A DNA stretch of 64,000 bases from Streptomyces noursei ATCC 11455. Lineage in GTDB: Bacteria; Actinomycetota; Actinomycetes; Streptomycetales; Streptomycetaceae. This document shows positions 24,984 through 32,926 of this stretch, in pieces (the stretch's first letter is position 1; every line of letters starts with the position of its first letter). The stretch is from the NCBI RefSeq assembly GCF_001704275.1, contig NZ_CP011533.1, positions 1,674,001 to 1,738,000 of the forward strand. The letters are read 5' to 3'. The position numbers were made by a program, and so were the translations under genes. Under the pieces are notes generated by a model that saw only the letters and a list, made by a program, of their open reading frames with translations, was not told where the DNA came from and ran no database searches.

Positions 24984-24989
24984 GGCTCA

Positions 24990-25054
24990 ACTACCACCTT
25001 TCTCCGGCCGTACCAAATCGCGGATTCTCCGCATCCTCTTGCCCATGACGACCC
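24990..25054 (+). repeat. Intergenic repeat, copy 2
   Basis: Matches 16963-17029 (CTCCGGC, CCAAATCGCGGA, ATCCTCT, GACGACCCG) and contains a perfect small hairpin GCGGA-TTC-TCCGC. It begins right after the methyltransferase remnant, marking where the transfer-region backbone resumes, and precedes the leader ORF at 25072. Confidence 0.5.
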
Positions 25055-25071
25055 GCGAACGGAGCACCGCA

Positions 25072-25422
25072 ATGACCTCCAGAAGAGCGCGCCGCACCTC
25101 GCCCCCGCCCTGCTCACTCACTCCCTTGGATCCGCCATGTCCGACCCCAGCAAGGCCACCCCCGAGCCGTTCCGCGTACCCGACGGCGATCTCGACGATC
25201 TCGCAAGCACCCTCGCCAAGACCATGGCGGAGGTACGCCAGCACGGTGTCATCCTCGACCGCCTCGGCTCCGAGCCCGACCCCGCCCCTCAGCCCACCAG
25301 CGACACTCCGGCCGCAGAGACAGCGGACGCCGACAAGGCCGACGGCCCGACCTCGGTGTTCATCCTCGCCCTGGGCGGCGAGGCATACGCCGTCGAACTC
25401 GCCGCTCTCAGCGACTGGGTGA
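25072..25422 (+). CDS. MTSRRA leader ORF, copy 3
   Basis: Begins MTSRRARRTSPPPCSLTP, 65 bp before the DUF4913 gene, and runs on out of frame within it. Only the first ~22 codons are outside the following gene. Third member of the leader series at 10267 and 19198. Confidence 0.35.
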   Translation: MTSRRARRTSPPPCSLTPLDPPCPTPARPPPSRSAYPTAISTISQAPSPRPWRRYASTVSSSTASAPSPTPPLSPPATLRPQRQRTPTRPTARPRCSSSPWAARHTPSNSPLSATG

Positions 25423-25805
25423 ACTACCTGTTCCTGCCCGTCTACGGCCGGGAGATCAGCACCACCCGACCGTGGTGCGATCAGTGGCACGAGCACCCCG
25501 AGGCCGTGGCCCGGCTGCACGCGCTCTGGCTCGCGTGGCAGCAGCTCACTGACGCCGAGGCCGGCCTGTCCGGTCCTTCGACGTGGCACCGCGACCACCT
25601 CGACCAGGCCCTGGTCCACCTCCGTGCTCCCGACGGCCCCTTCGCCGCGTGCACGACCAGCCCGACCCGGCCCAACCATCGTGTGCTGGCCACCCCCGCG
25701 CCCAAGCTGGCCAACACCTCCTCGAACTCCGAGGCCGGCGTCGGCCCCAACATCACGCCGTCCGTGAGCACGGCCCAGCAGCCGAACGTTCGGAGGTCGA
25801 TGTGA
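25137..25805 (+). CDS. DUF4913 protein
   Basis: 222 residues. The DUF4913 core is at ~85-185: DWVNYLFLPVYGREI, RPWCDQWHEHPEAVARLHAL, GPSTWHRDHLDQALVHLRAP, FAACTTSPTRPNHR. The family is typical of actinobacterial plasmid and ICE transfer regions; its function is not established. The N-terminal 80 residues are acidic and disordered. The stop overlaps the next GTG (GTGA). Confidence 0.85.
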   Translation: MSDPSKATPEPFRVPDGDLDDLASTLAKTMAEVRQHGVILDRLGSEPDPAPQPTSDTPAAETADADKADGPTSVFILALGGEAYAVELAALSDWVNYLFLPVYGREISTTRPWCDQWHEHPEAVARLHALWLAWQQLTDAEAGLSGPSTWHRDHLDQALVHLRAPDGPFAACTTSPTRPNHRVLATPAPKLANTSSNSEAGVGPNITPSVSTAQQPNVRRSM

Positions 25806-26278
25806 GCCGCGCCCGCTTCGCCTTCGCCGCGCACCCCGACGCCATCGCGGACCTGCGCGAACTCCCGGACGACATACGCGACCTGGCCCTGCTGGAACTG
25901 CAGAACCTGGTCCACGGCAGCGACGACTGCCTGCCCCTGAAGGGCCGCCTCGCGGGCTACCACAAGGTCTACGTCGACCCGGCCGTCTCCTACCGGATGG
26001 TCATCCAGTTCCGCCCGGCCCCGCCTGCCTCGACCCACAAGCGCGAGATCTACCTCGTTGCCGCCGGTACTCGGAAGGACTACGCGGTCTACCGCGCGGC
26101 CCATCTCCGAACCGGCCCCCGCCAGGACATCGAAGCAGATTCGGCGGCCGAGGCGCGCGTGCAGGCAGCACGATCCCGCTCTCCCCACGCGGTCGGCCAG
26201 ACAGCGTCCCTCCCGGCCGCCGCACCTGCGGCAGCCCACCCCACCGCATCCGTCTCCCGAAAGGCCCCTCAGCGATGA
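25802..26278 (+). CDS. RelE/ParE-fold protein with AALARS-like tail
   Basis: 158 residues from a GTG overlapping the DUF4913 stop. Residues ~5-100 follow the RelE/ParE pattern: LPDDIRDLALLELQNLV, then LKGRLAGYHKVYVD, YRMVIQFRP, REIYLVAAGTRKDYAVYRAA. No antitoxin gene is next to it. After the fold come ARVQAARSRS and a Pro/Ala tail ending SRKAPQR. It may be a toxin delivered or neutralised in trans, or a domain reused in transfer control. Confidence 0.65.
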   Translation: MSRARFAFAAHPDAIADLRELPDDIRDLALLELQNLVHGSDDCLPLKGRLAGYHKVYVDPAVSYRMVIQFRPAPPASTHKREIYLVAAGTRKDYAVYRAAHLRTGPRQDIEADSAAEARVQAARSRSPHAVGQTASLPAAAPAAAHPTASVSRKAPQR

Positions 26279-26943
26279 CCGCCGACCGCACCCCCCTGGC
26301 CCGCGCTGAACTGGCCGGACTGCTCACCGACGCCGCGCAGAGCGTCTCCGCCGTCCTGACCACCGAGTACCCCACCTCCCCCAGCCGCTCGTACCTGCAT
26401 CCCGTTCTCGGCGCGCTCTCGGCAGGCCCCCAGGTGGTCTGCGAGCTGAACAACCGGCTCGAAAGGTTCGTCATCGACGAACCGCTCACCGCCACCCCCG
26501 CCGGTCTGTTCACCCTGGCGTCGTACGCCTCCGCACTCGGCTGGCTCACCGAGTCCCTCGCAGAGCTGACCGCCTCCGTGGACCAGATCTGCACGCGAGT
26601 CGGCATCCCCACCGAGCCCCCGGACCCAGCCTTCGCCGCACCCACACCGACCGAGCCTGACAGCAAGTTCGACTTCGCGTTCAGCGCGCTGGAACTAGCC
26701 GCCATCCGCACCGCCGCCGAGGCCGCCGGCCTCACCCCCGGCGACTACGTCGAGGTCCTCTCCCAGTCCCTCCTCGCTGCCTCGCGGATCACGGACGCCT
26801 GCATGGAAATCTCCAACGGCCTACTCGAAGACGCCTCCTACGTCCTCGGCGAGGCGACCGACCACGTCTGGATCGGCGACGGCCCCGACAGCCTGCCCAC
26901 CCTGGTGCGCTCCCTGCTGGCCCGGATGGAGGCGGCAGAGTGA
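26275..26943 (+). CDS. Helical accessory protein
   Basis: 222 residues, coupled by ATGA to the RelE-like gene and by GTGA to the next. Helical N-terminal half (LAGLLTDAAQSVSAVL, LYASALGWLTESLAEL-like segments), and a C-terminal segment FAFSALELAAIRTAAEAAGL followed by TPGDYVEVLSQSLLAAS, similar to ribbon-helix-helix or antitoxin-like helices. It could be the partner of the RelE-like protein, which is inference from position. Confidence 0.6.
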   Translation: MTADRTPLARAELAGLLTDAAQSVSAVLTTEYPTSPSRSYLHPVLGALSAGPQVVCELNNRLERFVIDEPLTATPAGLFTLASYASALGWLTESLAELTASVDQICTRVGIPTEPPDPAFAAPTPTEPDSKFDFAFSALELAAIRTAAEAAGLTPGDYVEVLSQSLLAASRITDACMEISNGLLEDASYVLGEATDHVWIGDGPDSLPTLVRSLLARMEAAE

Positions 26944-27764
26944 ATCCCCACGACCCGGCCAAGCGGCCCGGCGCGCACTTGGTCGCCGAGGAGTTCGGCG
27001 TCGAGGACCCCTGGGCGCTGACCGACAACCGCCCGCCCCGCGACCCTCGCGACCTCGTCGGGAGGATGGTCGCCGAGGCCGCCCGCGATGTCGACGAGCT
27101 GCACCGCGAACTGACCCGCGCCGCCCAGTCCGCGATCGAGGTTCTGGAACCCATCGGGCGCGGCGAACACGCCAGCATGCACGGCTGGTACGGCATCCTG
27201 CGCACCACTGGCCCGCAGATCGAGTTGCTCGTCGCCCGCCGGGGTGCGGCCTACGAGCAACTGACCAGGGCCGTGTCCACCTACCACCGCCTTCTGCCCG
27301 AGCCCGACGCTGTGCCGGCCTCGAAGGGACCGCGTCAGAGCGTGCGCCTGGCCCCGGGGCAGGAACCGGGGCGGGACGACGACTGGGCCATCGCGGATGG
27401 TCGCCAATTCGCCGCCCTCGAAGCAGTCGAGGCAGGCGGCCTGCGCTTCCACCAGAGCGCGGTCTACGGCTACACCTGGCTCTCCGACGGGGCCGGTAAC
27501 CGGTCGAAGGTGCTGGCCGAGACCGCCGAGCGGCTCCTCGCGGACGGGCTGCTGGAGAAGGACACCCGCACGTCGTCGTACCGCCCTGGACAGCTCCTGT
27601 CGCTCACATCGCAAGGCGAGGCAGCCCTCCAGGACGGGCGATCAACTGCACCACGCGTTTCCGCTGCCCTCAGCCGCAGCCACCCTGGCCCGGCTCCGGG
27701 AGTCACCGACACCGCCTCCGCGTCGCCCGTCGGCACGGCCGCGAAGCCCACCCGCACCCGCTGA
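26940..27764 (+). CDS. Accessory protein with winged-helix-like domain and AALSRS tail
   Basis: 274 residues, GTG start overlapping the preceding stop. Helical first half; residues ~155-230 look like a winged helix (FAALEAVEAGGLRFHQSAVY, KVLAETAERLLADGLLE, SLTSQGEAALQDG). Tail: RVSAALSRSHPGP, then a disordered stretch ending AAKPTRTR. Not recognised as a named family. Confidence 0.62.
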   Translation: MNPHDPAKRPGAHLVAEEFGVEDPWALTDNRPPRDPRDLVGRMVAEAARDVDELHRELTRAAQSAIEVLEPIGRGEHASMHGWYGILRTTGPQIELLVARRGAAYEQLTRAVSTYHRLLPEPDAVPASKGPRQSVRLAPGQEPGRDDDWAIADGRQFAALEAVEAGGLRFHQSAVYGYTWLSDGAGNRSKVLAETAERLLADGLLEKDTRTSSYRPGQLLSLTSQGEAALQDGRSTAPRVSAALSRSHPGPAPGVTDTASASPVGTAAKPTRTR

Positions 27765-27786
27765 ACCCCGAGGAAGGAAGATCCCT

Positions 27787-28353
27787 ATGTCCACCGCGAT
27801 CTACACCCGCTACCTGGTCGAGCACCGATACGGCCGCTCGCTGGAGGAACTCCAGCGCATCGGCGCACACGGCGGTTCCAGCGATCCCGTTCTGCCGATC
27901 GTGCTGCGCCGGCTCGGCGACCTGGCTGAGACCAACGCCCAGGTCCGTGCCGCCCGGCGCAACCTGGACACGGCCTGGCAGCTCTGCCGCTCCGGCGAGC
28001 ACACCCTCGACGGCCCCGTGCTGCTGCACGCGGCCGAAGTCATTGACCTCGAACGCCAGGAGCAGTCAGAAACCGAGGCGGTCTGGGACCTGCTGGACGT
28101 CCGCCTCCTGCTGGACCAGCCTGCCGCCCGCCGGCCTTCGGATCGCCGGACCGGCTCCGCTCCCGGCGATGAGGACCTGATGACCACCGCCCGCCAGGTC
28201 GCCGCATCCCTGCCCCGTCTCAACCGCGAAGCCCTGCGCCGGGGCCTGCGCGACCGAGGCATCCGCGTCAGCAACCGTCGGATCGGCACAGTGCTCCAGC
28301 GTCTTCGCGCCGAACGCGACGCCTACGAGCCCGTCCCGACCGCCCGCGCCTGA
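27787..28353 (+). CDS. Accessory protein with C-terminal helix-turn-helix
   Basis: 188 residues; ATG behind GGAAGGAAG. First 110 residues helical (SLEELQRIGAHGGSSDPVLP). Residues ~135-175 resemble a helix-turn-helix: RQVAASLPRLNREALRRGLR, then VSNRRIGTVLQRLR. A DNA-binding accessory protein is likely; function unknown. Confidence 0.6.
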   Translation: MSTAIYTRYLVEHRYGRSLEELQRIGAHGGSSDPVLPIVLRRLGDLAETNAQVRAARRNLDTAWQLCRSGEHTLDGPVLLHAAEVIDLERQEQSETEAVWDLLDVRLLLDQPAARRPSDRRTGSAPGDEDLMTTARQVAASLPRLNREALRRGLRDRGIRVSNRRIGTVLQRLRAERDAYEPVPTARA

Positions 28354-28391
28354 CCACCCCAACCATTCTTTCCCTCACCGGAGTTATCACC

Positions 28392-29234
28392 ATGTCCACC
28401 AACGCACAGCCCACCACTCCCCAGATCGGCTCCGTCGACGCGCAACGCGTCGAGGACGCCCTCTCCCTGATAGCGCCGAAGTGGACGACCTGGTCGGCGC
28501 AGACGCTTGCCCAGCACGGCGGCCCCATGCGCGCGCGTGACGTCGCCGCCCGGCTCCCCTTCGTCAGCGAGCAACTCGTCGGCAAGCGGCTGGCGCAGAT
28601 GCACGCTGACGGTCTGGTCACCCGAGCCGAGGACCGCCACGGTGCCCCGTACCAGCTCAGCGCATTGGGCGAGTCGCTGTCTTCGGTGCACCGCGCCCTG
28701 TCGGACTGGTCTCAGACCAACCTGTCGCTCGGCAAGGTAGCCGGTGCCGAACGCGTCGAGGACGCCGTGCGGCGTCTGCATCTTCGGCATTCGACCGCCG
28801 TGATCCAGGTCCTCGACGCGGGCGGCCCCATGCGGTTCGTCCACATCGCCGAGGAGGCTGGCCTGGACAACAGCTTCACCCGGTATCGCCTCAACCGGCT
28901 TCAGGCCGACGGCCTGGTCGCCCGTACCGGACCGCGCCACGGCGACCCCTACGTCCTGACCGACGCCGGGCGGGCGCTGGGCCCCGTCTACGCAGCCGCC
29001 GAGCACTGGAGTAACCCCGTCGCCACGCGGGGGCACTCGGCACCCCCGGCCCCCGTCACGTCGGTCACCCGGACCCACACCGGCGTCCCGCTGAGGTCGG
29101 ACGGCATCCGAACCACAGCGGCCCTGCGCCGGAGCGCCGCCGCGCCGAGCGCCCTGTTCAGCCACGCACCGCAGCCGCAACCGCGGGTGCCGGCGGCCGT
29201 CACCGCCCAGTCGGCCCCCTCTCGGGGCCGGTGA
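28392..29234 (+). CDS. Tandem HxlR-type winged-helix regulator with basic tail
   Basis: 280 residues. Two copies of the same winged helix: ~20-105 (WSAQTLAQHGGPMRARDVAA, KRLAQMHADGLVTRAEDRHG) and ~118-205 (STAVIQVLDAGGPMRFVHIA, YRLNRLQADGLVARTGPRHG). HxlR proteins usually carry one and dimerise, so this resembles a fused dimer. Tail contains TTAALRRSAAAPS and ends APSRGR. Likely a transfer-region DNA-binding protein, possibly exported. Confidence 0.72.
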   Translation: MSTNAQPTTPQIGSVDAQRVEDALSLIAPKWTTWSAQTLAQHGGPMRARDVAARLPFVSEQLVGKRLAQMHADGLVTRAEDRHGAPYQLSALGESLSSVHRALSDWSQTNLSLGKVAGAERVEDAVRRLHLRHSTAVIQVLDAGGPMRFVHIAEEAGLDNSFTRYRLNRLQADGLVARTGPRHGDPYVLTDAGRALGPVYAAAEHWSNPVATRGHSAPPAPVTSVTRTHTGVPLRSDGIRTTAALRRSAAAPSALFSHAPQPQPRVPAAVTAQSAPSRGR

Positions 29235-29277
29235 TCCGGGTGCCGCTGAGAGCCAGCCGCGTCTCCCCGTTGCCACG

Positions 29278-29324
29278 GCGCCCGCGTGCAGTCGAGCAGC
29301 CCGTTCCGCTGTGCACGCGGGCGC
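29278..29324 (+). terminator. Perfect 13-bp hairpin between accessory operons
   Basis: GCGCCCGCGTGCA (29278-29290) pairs with TGCACGCGGGCGC (29312-29324) around a 21-nt loop. Lies 44 nt after one stop and 32 nt before the next ATG. No T-run; it may be a terminator or a control hairpin near the DUF317 start. Confidence 0.5.
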
Positions 29325-29355
29325 GTTCCCCTCCTACGCCCCCGGAGCCTCGACT

Positions 29356-30297
29356 ATGAGCACCCAGCCCTACGACCAGCATCCCTACCAAGAGGTACTG
29401 GTCAGCCCCATGTACCTGGCCGGCTCCAACGGGACCGGCGACGCCGGATTCGCCCCCGTCGCTCACTGGCCGCACCACTACCTCGACGAGGGCCCCTGCC
29501 AGCTCCTGGTCACCTCGCCCGACCAGAGGATTCGTATCGGCTGGTTCGGCGACGACTTCGAGCTGTGGAAGATCACCGCAGCCGGGGACGCCGTCTCCGC
29601 ACCCAGCTGGACGGCGACCTTCAACCATGTCACACCGGCCGAGATCGTCGCCGGTCTCACCACCGCTCTGGCCCACGACTACGCCGAAGCCGACGCCTAC
29701 AACGGCAACGCGCGCTTTCTGGCGAACCCGTCGTTGTACAGGGCCGACGCCGTCCGGCCACTGACCGAAGCCGGCTGGACCCGCGACGGCGGAGCCGAGC
29801 GTGGCACCGTCGAGATCATCGCCCCTGACGGACAAGCAGGCGTCCTGATCGACAACCGCCTGTCCGGCTGGGACGACGAAACCGTCACGCTGTGGGCCGG
29901 CCCACCGGGCTGGGGCACACGCGCGGAGGCGGTCTTCACAGCCCGCACCCCGTCCCACTTGATCGCCGCGACGGCAGCCGCCATGACCGATCCAGCCCCG
30001 GTGATGCGTGAGCGGCACCAGCTCGATCGCAAGATGGAGGACCTGGTCACGCTCACTCCCGTGGGCCCGACCGTCCCCCAGGTTCCTCGGGCTCCGACCC
30101 CCCTCGACGTGCGCCGCACTGCGGTCGCCCAGGCCGTCCACCGCGCCGCACGTTTCCCGCAGACAGCCGCCGACCTCCGGGTCATGGCCGCCCGCAGCCG
30201 CACCGCGACTTCGGCACAGAACCGATCGAGCAATCCCGCGCCCGCTCTCGGGGCCAGCCCGCTGGCCAGCCCGTCGACCCCACGCCGCAACCGCTGA
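29356..30297 (+). CDS. DUF317 protein (two domains)
   Basis: 313 residues. Domain 1 (~15-120) has SPMYLAGSNGTGDAGFAPVA, HYLDEGPCQLLVTSPDQRIR, IGWFGDDFELWKI and FNHVTPAEIVAGLTTAL; domain 2 (~125-225) repeats the layout (AGWTRDGG, VEIIAPDGQAGVLID, PSHLIAATAAAM). DUF317 is common in Streptomyces plasmids and of unknown function. ATG 29356 has GGAG upstream. Tail ends STPRRNR. Confidence 0.85.
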   Translation: MSTQPYDQHPYQEVLVSPMYLAGSNGTGDAGFAPVAHWPHHYLDEGPCQLLVTSPDQRIRIGWFGDDFELWKITAAGDAVSAPSWTATFNHVTPAEIVAGLTTALAHDYAEADAYNGNARFLANPSLYRADAVRPLTEAGWTRDGGAERGTVEIIAPDGQAGVLIDNRLSGWDDETVTLWAGPPGWGTRAEAVFTARTPSHLIAATAAAMTDPAPVMRERHQLDRKMEDLVTLTPVGPTVPQVPRAPTPLDVRRTAVAQAVHRAARFPQTAADLRVMAARSRTATSAQNRSSNPAPALGASPLASPSTPRRNR

Positions 30298-30367
30298 CCT
30301 CGGCTCCGGGCCTTCCGGCGCCTCACCTCTGACCGAAGCAGCACCTCCGAATATCGGGAGTTCCGCC

Positions 30368-30856
30368 ATGCCCGACGCCACCGCACTCGACCAGGCCACA
30401 GCCATGATCGAGAAAGCCTGGGACCGCCCTATCGAAGCTCTGGAATCCCTCGCGGTCCGCCGCCCGAGCGACGACCCGCTCCTGCGCTCGGCCATGCACA
30501 TCCGCTCGGCCCTGGTCATCACCGACAACGCCGTGGCCATGCACCAGGACCGTCTGCACGCCCTTACCCGGCCCGGCCACGTGCCGGCCTTCTACGACCT
30601 GGAACGGATCACCAGCTCAGCGACGGACCTTCGCGTCGCTCAAGCGGAGAGCCGTACTTCCCTGCAGGCCATCAGCCACGTGATCGAAGCACGTGAAGCC
30701 GCCGCGACCGCGGACCGGGCCCCAGCAGTTCAGCTGGCCCAGGCCGCTGTCGCCCGCTCCGGGCACGCTCCACGCGCCCTGGGCCAGGCGCCCGATCAGC
30801 CCGCTCCTTCGGCCGCTGTCGGCCCGTCGGTGGCCAGACTGAGGCCGCACCGCTGA
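30368..30856 (+). CDS. Helical accessory protein with AAVARS tail
   Basis: 162 residues; ATG behind GGGAG. Helical core (ALDQATAMIEKAWDRPIEAL, LRSAMHIRSALVITDNAVAM). Residues ~120-128 read LAQAAVARS, then a Pro/Ala tail ending ARLRPHR, matching the shared tail of neighbouring accessory proteins. Not recognised. Confidence 0.6.
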   Translation: MPDATALDQATAMIEKAWDRPIEALESLAVRRPSDDPLLRSAMHIRSALVITDNAVAMHQDRLHALTRPGHVPAFYDLERITSSATDLRVAQAESRTSLQAISHVIEAREAAATADRAPAVQLAQAAVARSGHAPRALGQAPDQPAPSAAVGPSVARLRPHR

Positions 30857-30860
30857 TCGG

Positions 30861-31133
30861 TCAGGCGGGGTCTTCGTCGCGGTGGGTTTCCCCGAACCGG
30901 GAGCCCACCGCGCGGGCCAGCTCCTCCACCGTCAGCTCGATGCACCGCCCATCCGCGATCCGGCGCTCCGCCGCGGCTTCCCCGTCGCGCAACTCCTCGG
31001 CTTCGGGCTTCATACCCACTGCCCACTGACCGTCGGCGACCATCGCGATGTCACCAACCGTCCACGGCCGCCCGGCCGCGCGAATCTTGCGCTCCAGCCC
31101 CGCTCCGTCCCAGTGTCTGCTCGACTCCGTCAC
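30861..31133 (-). CDS. Small hypothetical protein on the opposite strand
   Basis: 90 residues: ERKIRAAGRPWTVGDIAMVA, a short beta-like part, then EAAAERRIADGRCIELTVEE. GC-biased third positions support coding. It ends 5 bp after the convergent 30856 stop. Not recognised; the DIAMVADG start is reminiscent of small regulatory proteins. Confidence 0.5.
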   Translation of the reverse strand: MTESSRHWDGAGLERKIRAAGRPWTVGDIAMVADGQWAVGMKPEAEELRDGEAAAERRIADGRCIELTVEELARAVGSRFGETHRDEDPA

Positions 31134-31353
31134 GCCTTCTCCCCCTTCGACTTCGTACGGCCTTGCACCGCAACCTAGTTACGACAACTGGCCGCGCCGA
31201 ACCATTCCCCGGCCCGTCGGTCCATCGCTTCCGACGGCCAGTTCGCCCACGGCAGACGCCACCTTCCGGGAAACGACTACGTACTTCGGCACACCGCATG
31301 TCAACGTACGAGTGTCGGGAAAAACCGCAGGTCAACGAAGGGATCGTCTAGTC

Positions 31354-31695
31354 GTGAACGCCTCCAGCACCCTCCTGCCCACTGTCGTCCGCCCCACCAC
31401 GGAGGAGCGCGCCTGGCTCTCCAGCGACCACTGCGCAGGCCCGGTGCTCGACCTGGTCGGCGCGCTCGGCTGGGCGATCGTCGACACCCCGGAGGCCAAC
31501 GTGCACTGCACCAGTCCGGACGGCCGCGTCTACGTCGGCTGGCTCCCCGAGGACACCGCCGCCTGGAAGCGGGGCATCGTCTGGCAGGTCCGGGTGCTTC
31601 CCACCGACGCCGAGCCCTGGGTCCAGGAGTTCGGCCTCTACACCCCCTCCGAGGCCGTCGCCGGATTCATCGCCGCCCTCGTCGCCCACCGCTGA
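31354..31695 (+). CDS. DUF317-type single-domain protein
   Basis: 113 residues from a GTG with GAAGGGA upstream. WAIVDTPEANVHCTSPDGRV, YVGWLPEDTAAWKRG and LYTPSEAVAGFIAAL follow the same pattern as the first DUF317 domain of the 29356 protein. A solo copy of the domain. Confidence 0.75.
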   Translation: MNASSTLLPTVVRPTTEERAWLSSDHCAGPVLDLVGALGWAIVDTPEANVHCTSPDGRVYVGWLPEDTAAWKRGIVWQVRVLPTDAEPWVQEFGLYTPSEAVAGFIAALVAHR

Positions 31696-31750
31696 CCGTG
31701 CCTCCATGCCACCTGCTCCGAACAGCACCAACCGGCAGGAGGATCCGACC

Positions 31751-31921
31751 GTGCGCATGCTCTTGGCCACCCGCCCCGGCTACCGCCGTAAGTGCGCCTA
31801 CGCCCGACGCTGCACTTGCTTCTACCTACCTGGCCAGTACGGCCGCCGTACCAAGACCGTGCGCCGCCGTGCTGCCCGTCGTGCCGAACGACGCCAGTGG
31901 CAGCGCGACTTCGCTGAATGA
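31751..31921 (+). CDS. Small very basic Cys-containing protein
   Basis: 56 residues from a GTG behind AGGAGG. RPGYRRKCAYARRCTCFYLP then QYGRR, KTVRRRAARRAERRQWQRDF. Arg-rich with CxxxxxCxC; probably binds nucleic acid. Small proteins of this style are frequent in Streptomyces mobile regions. Confidence 0.55.
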   Translation: MRMLLATRPGYRRKCAYARRCTCFYLPGQYGRRTKTVRRRAARRAERRQWQRDFAE

Positions 31922-31989
31922 CCGCGCACACCTGGTACCGACCGAGCCCGGCTGACGGATTGCAGCCCCCTATCCACGAGGAATCCACC

Positions 31990-32153
31990 ATGCCCTTCCG
32001 CGCCCCGCTGACCAACCACCATGCCGATGGCACCGACTGCCCTGGCCGCGCGTACACGCAGCCGTCTGCTCCTGCGGCGACTGGCGGATGAAGAACCCCG
32101 GCAAGGGCTACGTCAACGAGTCCCGCAGGCGGCACCTCGCCACCCATCCGTAG
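31990..32153 (+). pseudogene. Small Cys-rich protein gene with frameshift
   Basis: ATG 31990 opens MPFRAPLTNHHADGTDCPGR; the same theme continues in another frame as VCSCGDWRMKNPGKGYVNES, RRRHLATHP and a TAG at 32151. Joined, they make a ~54-residue protein with CP...CSCGDW. As sequenced, the first frame ends after 33 codons. Either a true frameshift mutation or a sequencing error. Confidence 0.5.
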
Positions 32154-32257
32154 CCCATCCAACTGCTGGACGTCCTGCGCGACCCGCCCCGCATCGACGC
32201 CCCCTGACCACGACCCGCCTCTTCTTCTCTACGTGCTGCTCACCCTGGAGGTACCGC

Positions 32258-32779
32258 ATGCCGCGCTCACTCACCGTCGGCCAGCTCATCCACCAGCTCC
32301 AGACCCTGAACTCCGATCTGCCCGTCCGCCTGGCCGTCAACCCGGACTGGCCCTTCTCCCACTTCGTCGGCCGCGTCGTCGATGCCGACAACGCCGCTTT
32401 TATCGCCGAGGATGGCCAGGAGGGCTATCTGCCCCGCGCTGCCAGCACTGCCTTCGGCTGGGCGACCACCGAGCACTCGGTCGTGGAGAGTGAGCCCGCC
32501 GATTCGGACGGTGAACCGTGGTACCTCGATGGGCAAGACGCCGCGCATGTCGTCGCCGAACTGTTCGAACTTCCTGACTGGACCCTCGACGACGACAACG
32601 TCCCGGCCACGTACACCGCACCCGGCGGACACCTTGAGGTCCGCCTCGACGAGGGCGGCTGGTCTTACGAGGCGCGCAGGGAAGGCGACCCCGAACCGGC
32701 CTGGCATGCCTCCTTCGCAACCGGCGTCCCTGCCACAGCAATTCGGGCCTTCACCGCCGCCCTACTGACCGCCCCCTGA
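32258..32779 (+). CDS. Hypothetical protein with DUF317-like C-terminus
   Basis: 173 residues, ATG preceded by GGAGG. The first part (LTVGQLIHQLQTLNSDLPVR, LAVNPDWPFSHFVGRVVD) resembles short beta domains that bound ligands; the acidic middle is followed by GHLEVRLDEGGWSYEARREG and ASFATGVPATAIRAFTAALL, reminiscent of DUF317. Not confidently recognised. Confidence 0.6.
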   Translation: MPRSLTVGQLIHQLQTLNSDLPVRLAVNPDWPFSHFVGRVVDADNAAFIAEDGQEGYLPRAASTAFGWATTEHSVVESEPADSDGEPWYLDGQDAAHVVAELFELPDWTLDDDNVPATYTAPGGHLEVRLDEGGWSYEARREGDPEPAWHASFATGVPATAIRAFTAALLTAP

Positions 32780-32926
32780 CCAGGACCTCTATCCACCGCC
32801 GTCCGTGCCCCGCGCGGACAGCTTCTCCCGTTCGCCACGCACCAGGCGAACCGCCTCACGAACAGGAGTTGCAGCATCACCTCATCACCCGAAGTCTCTC
32901 CGCTGCATAGCCTTGCCCATCGGCCC

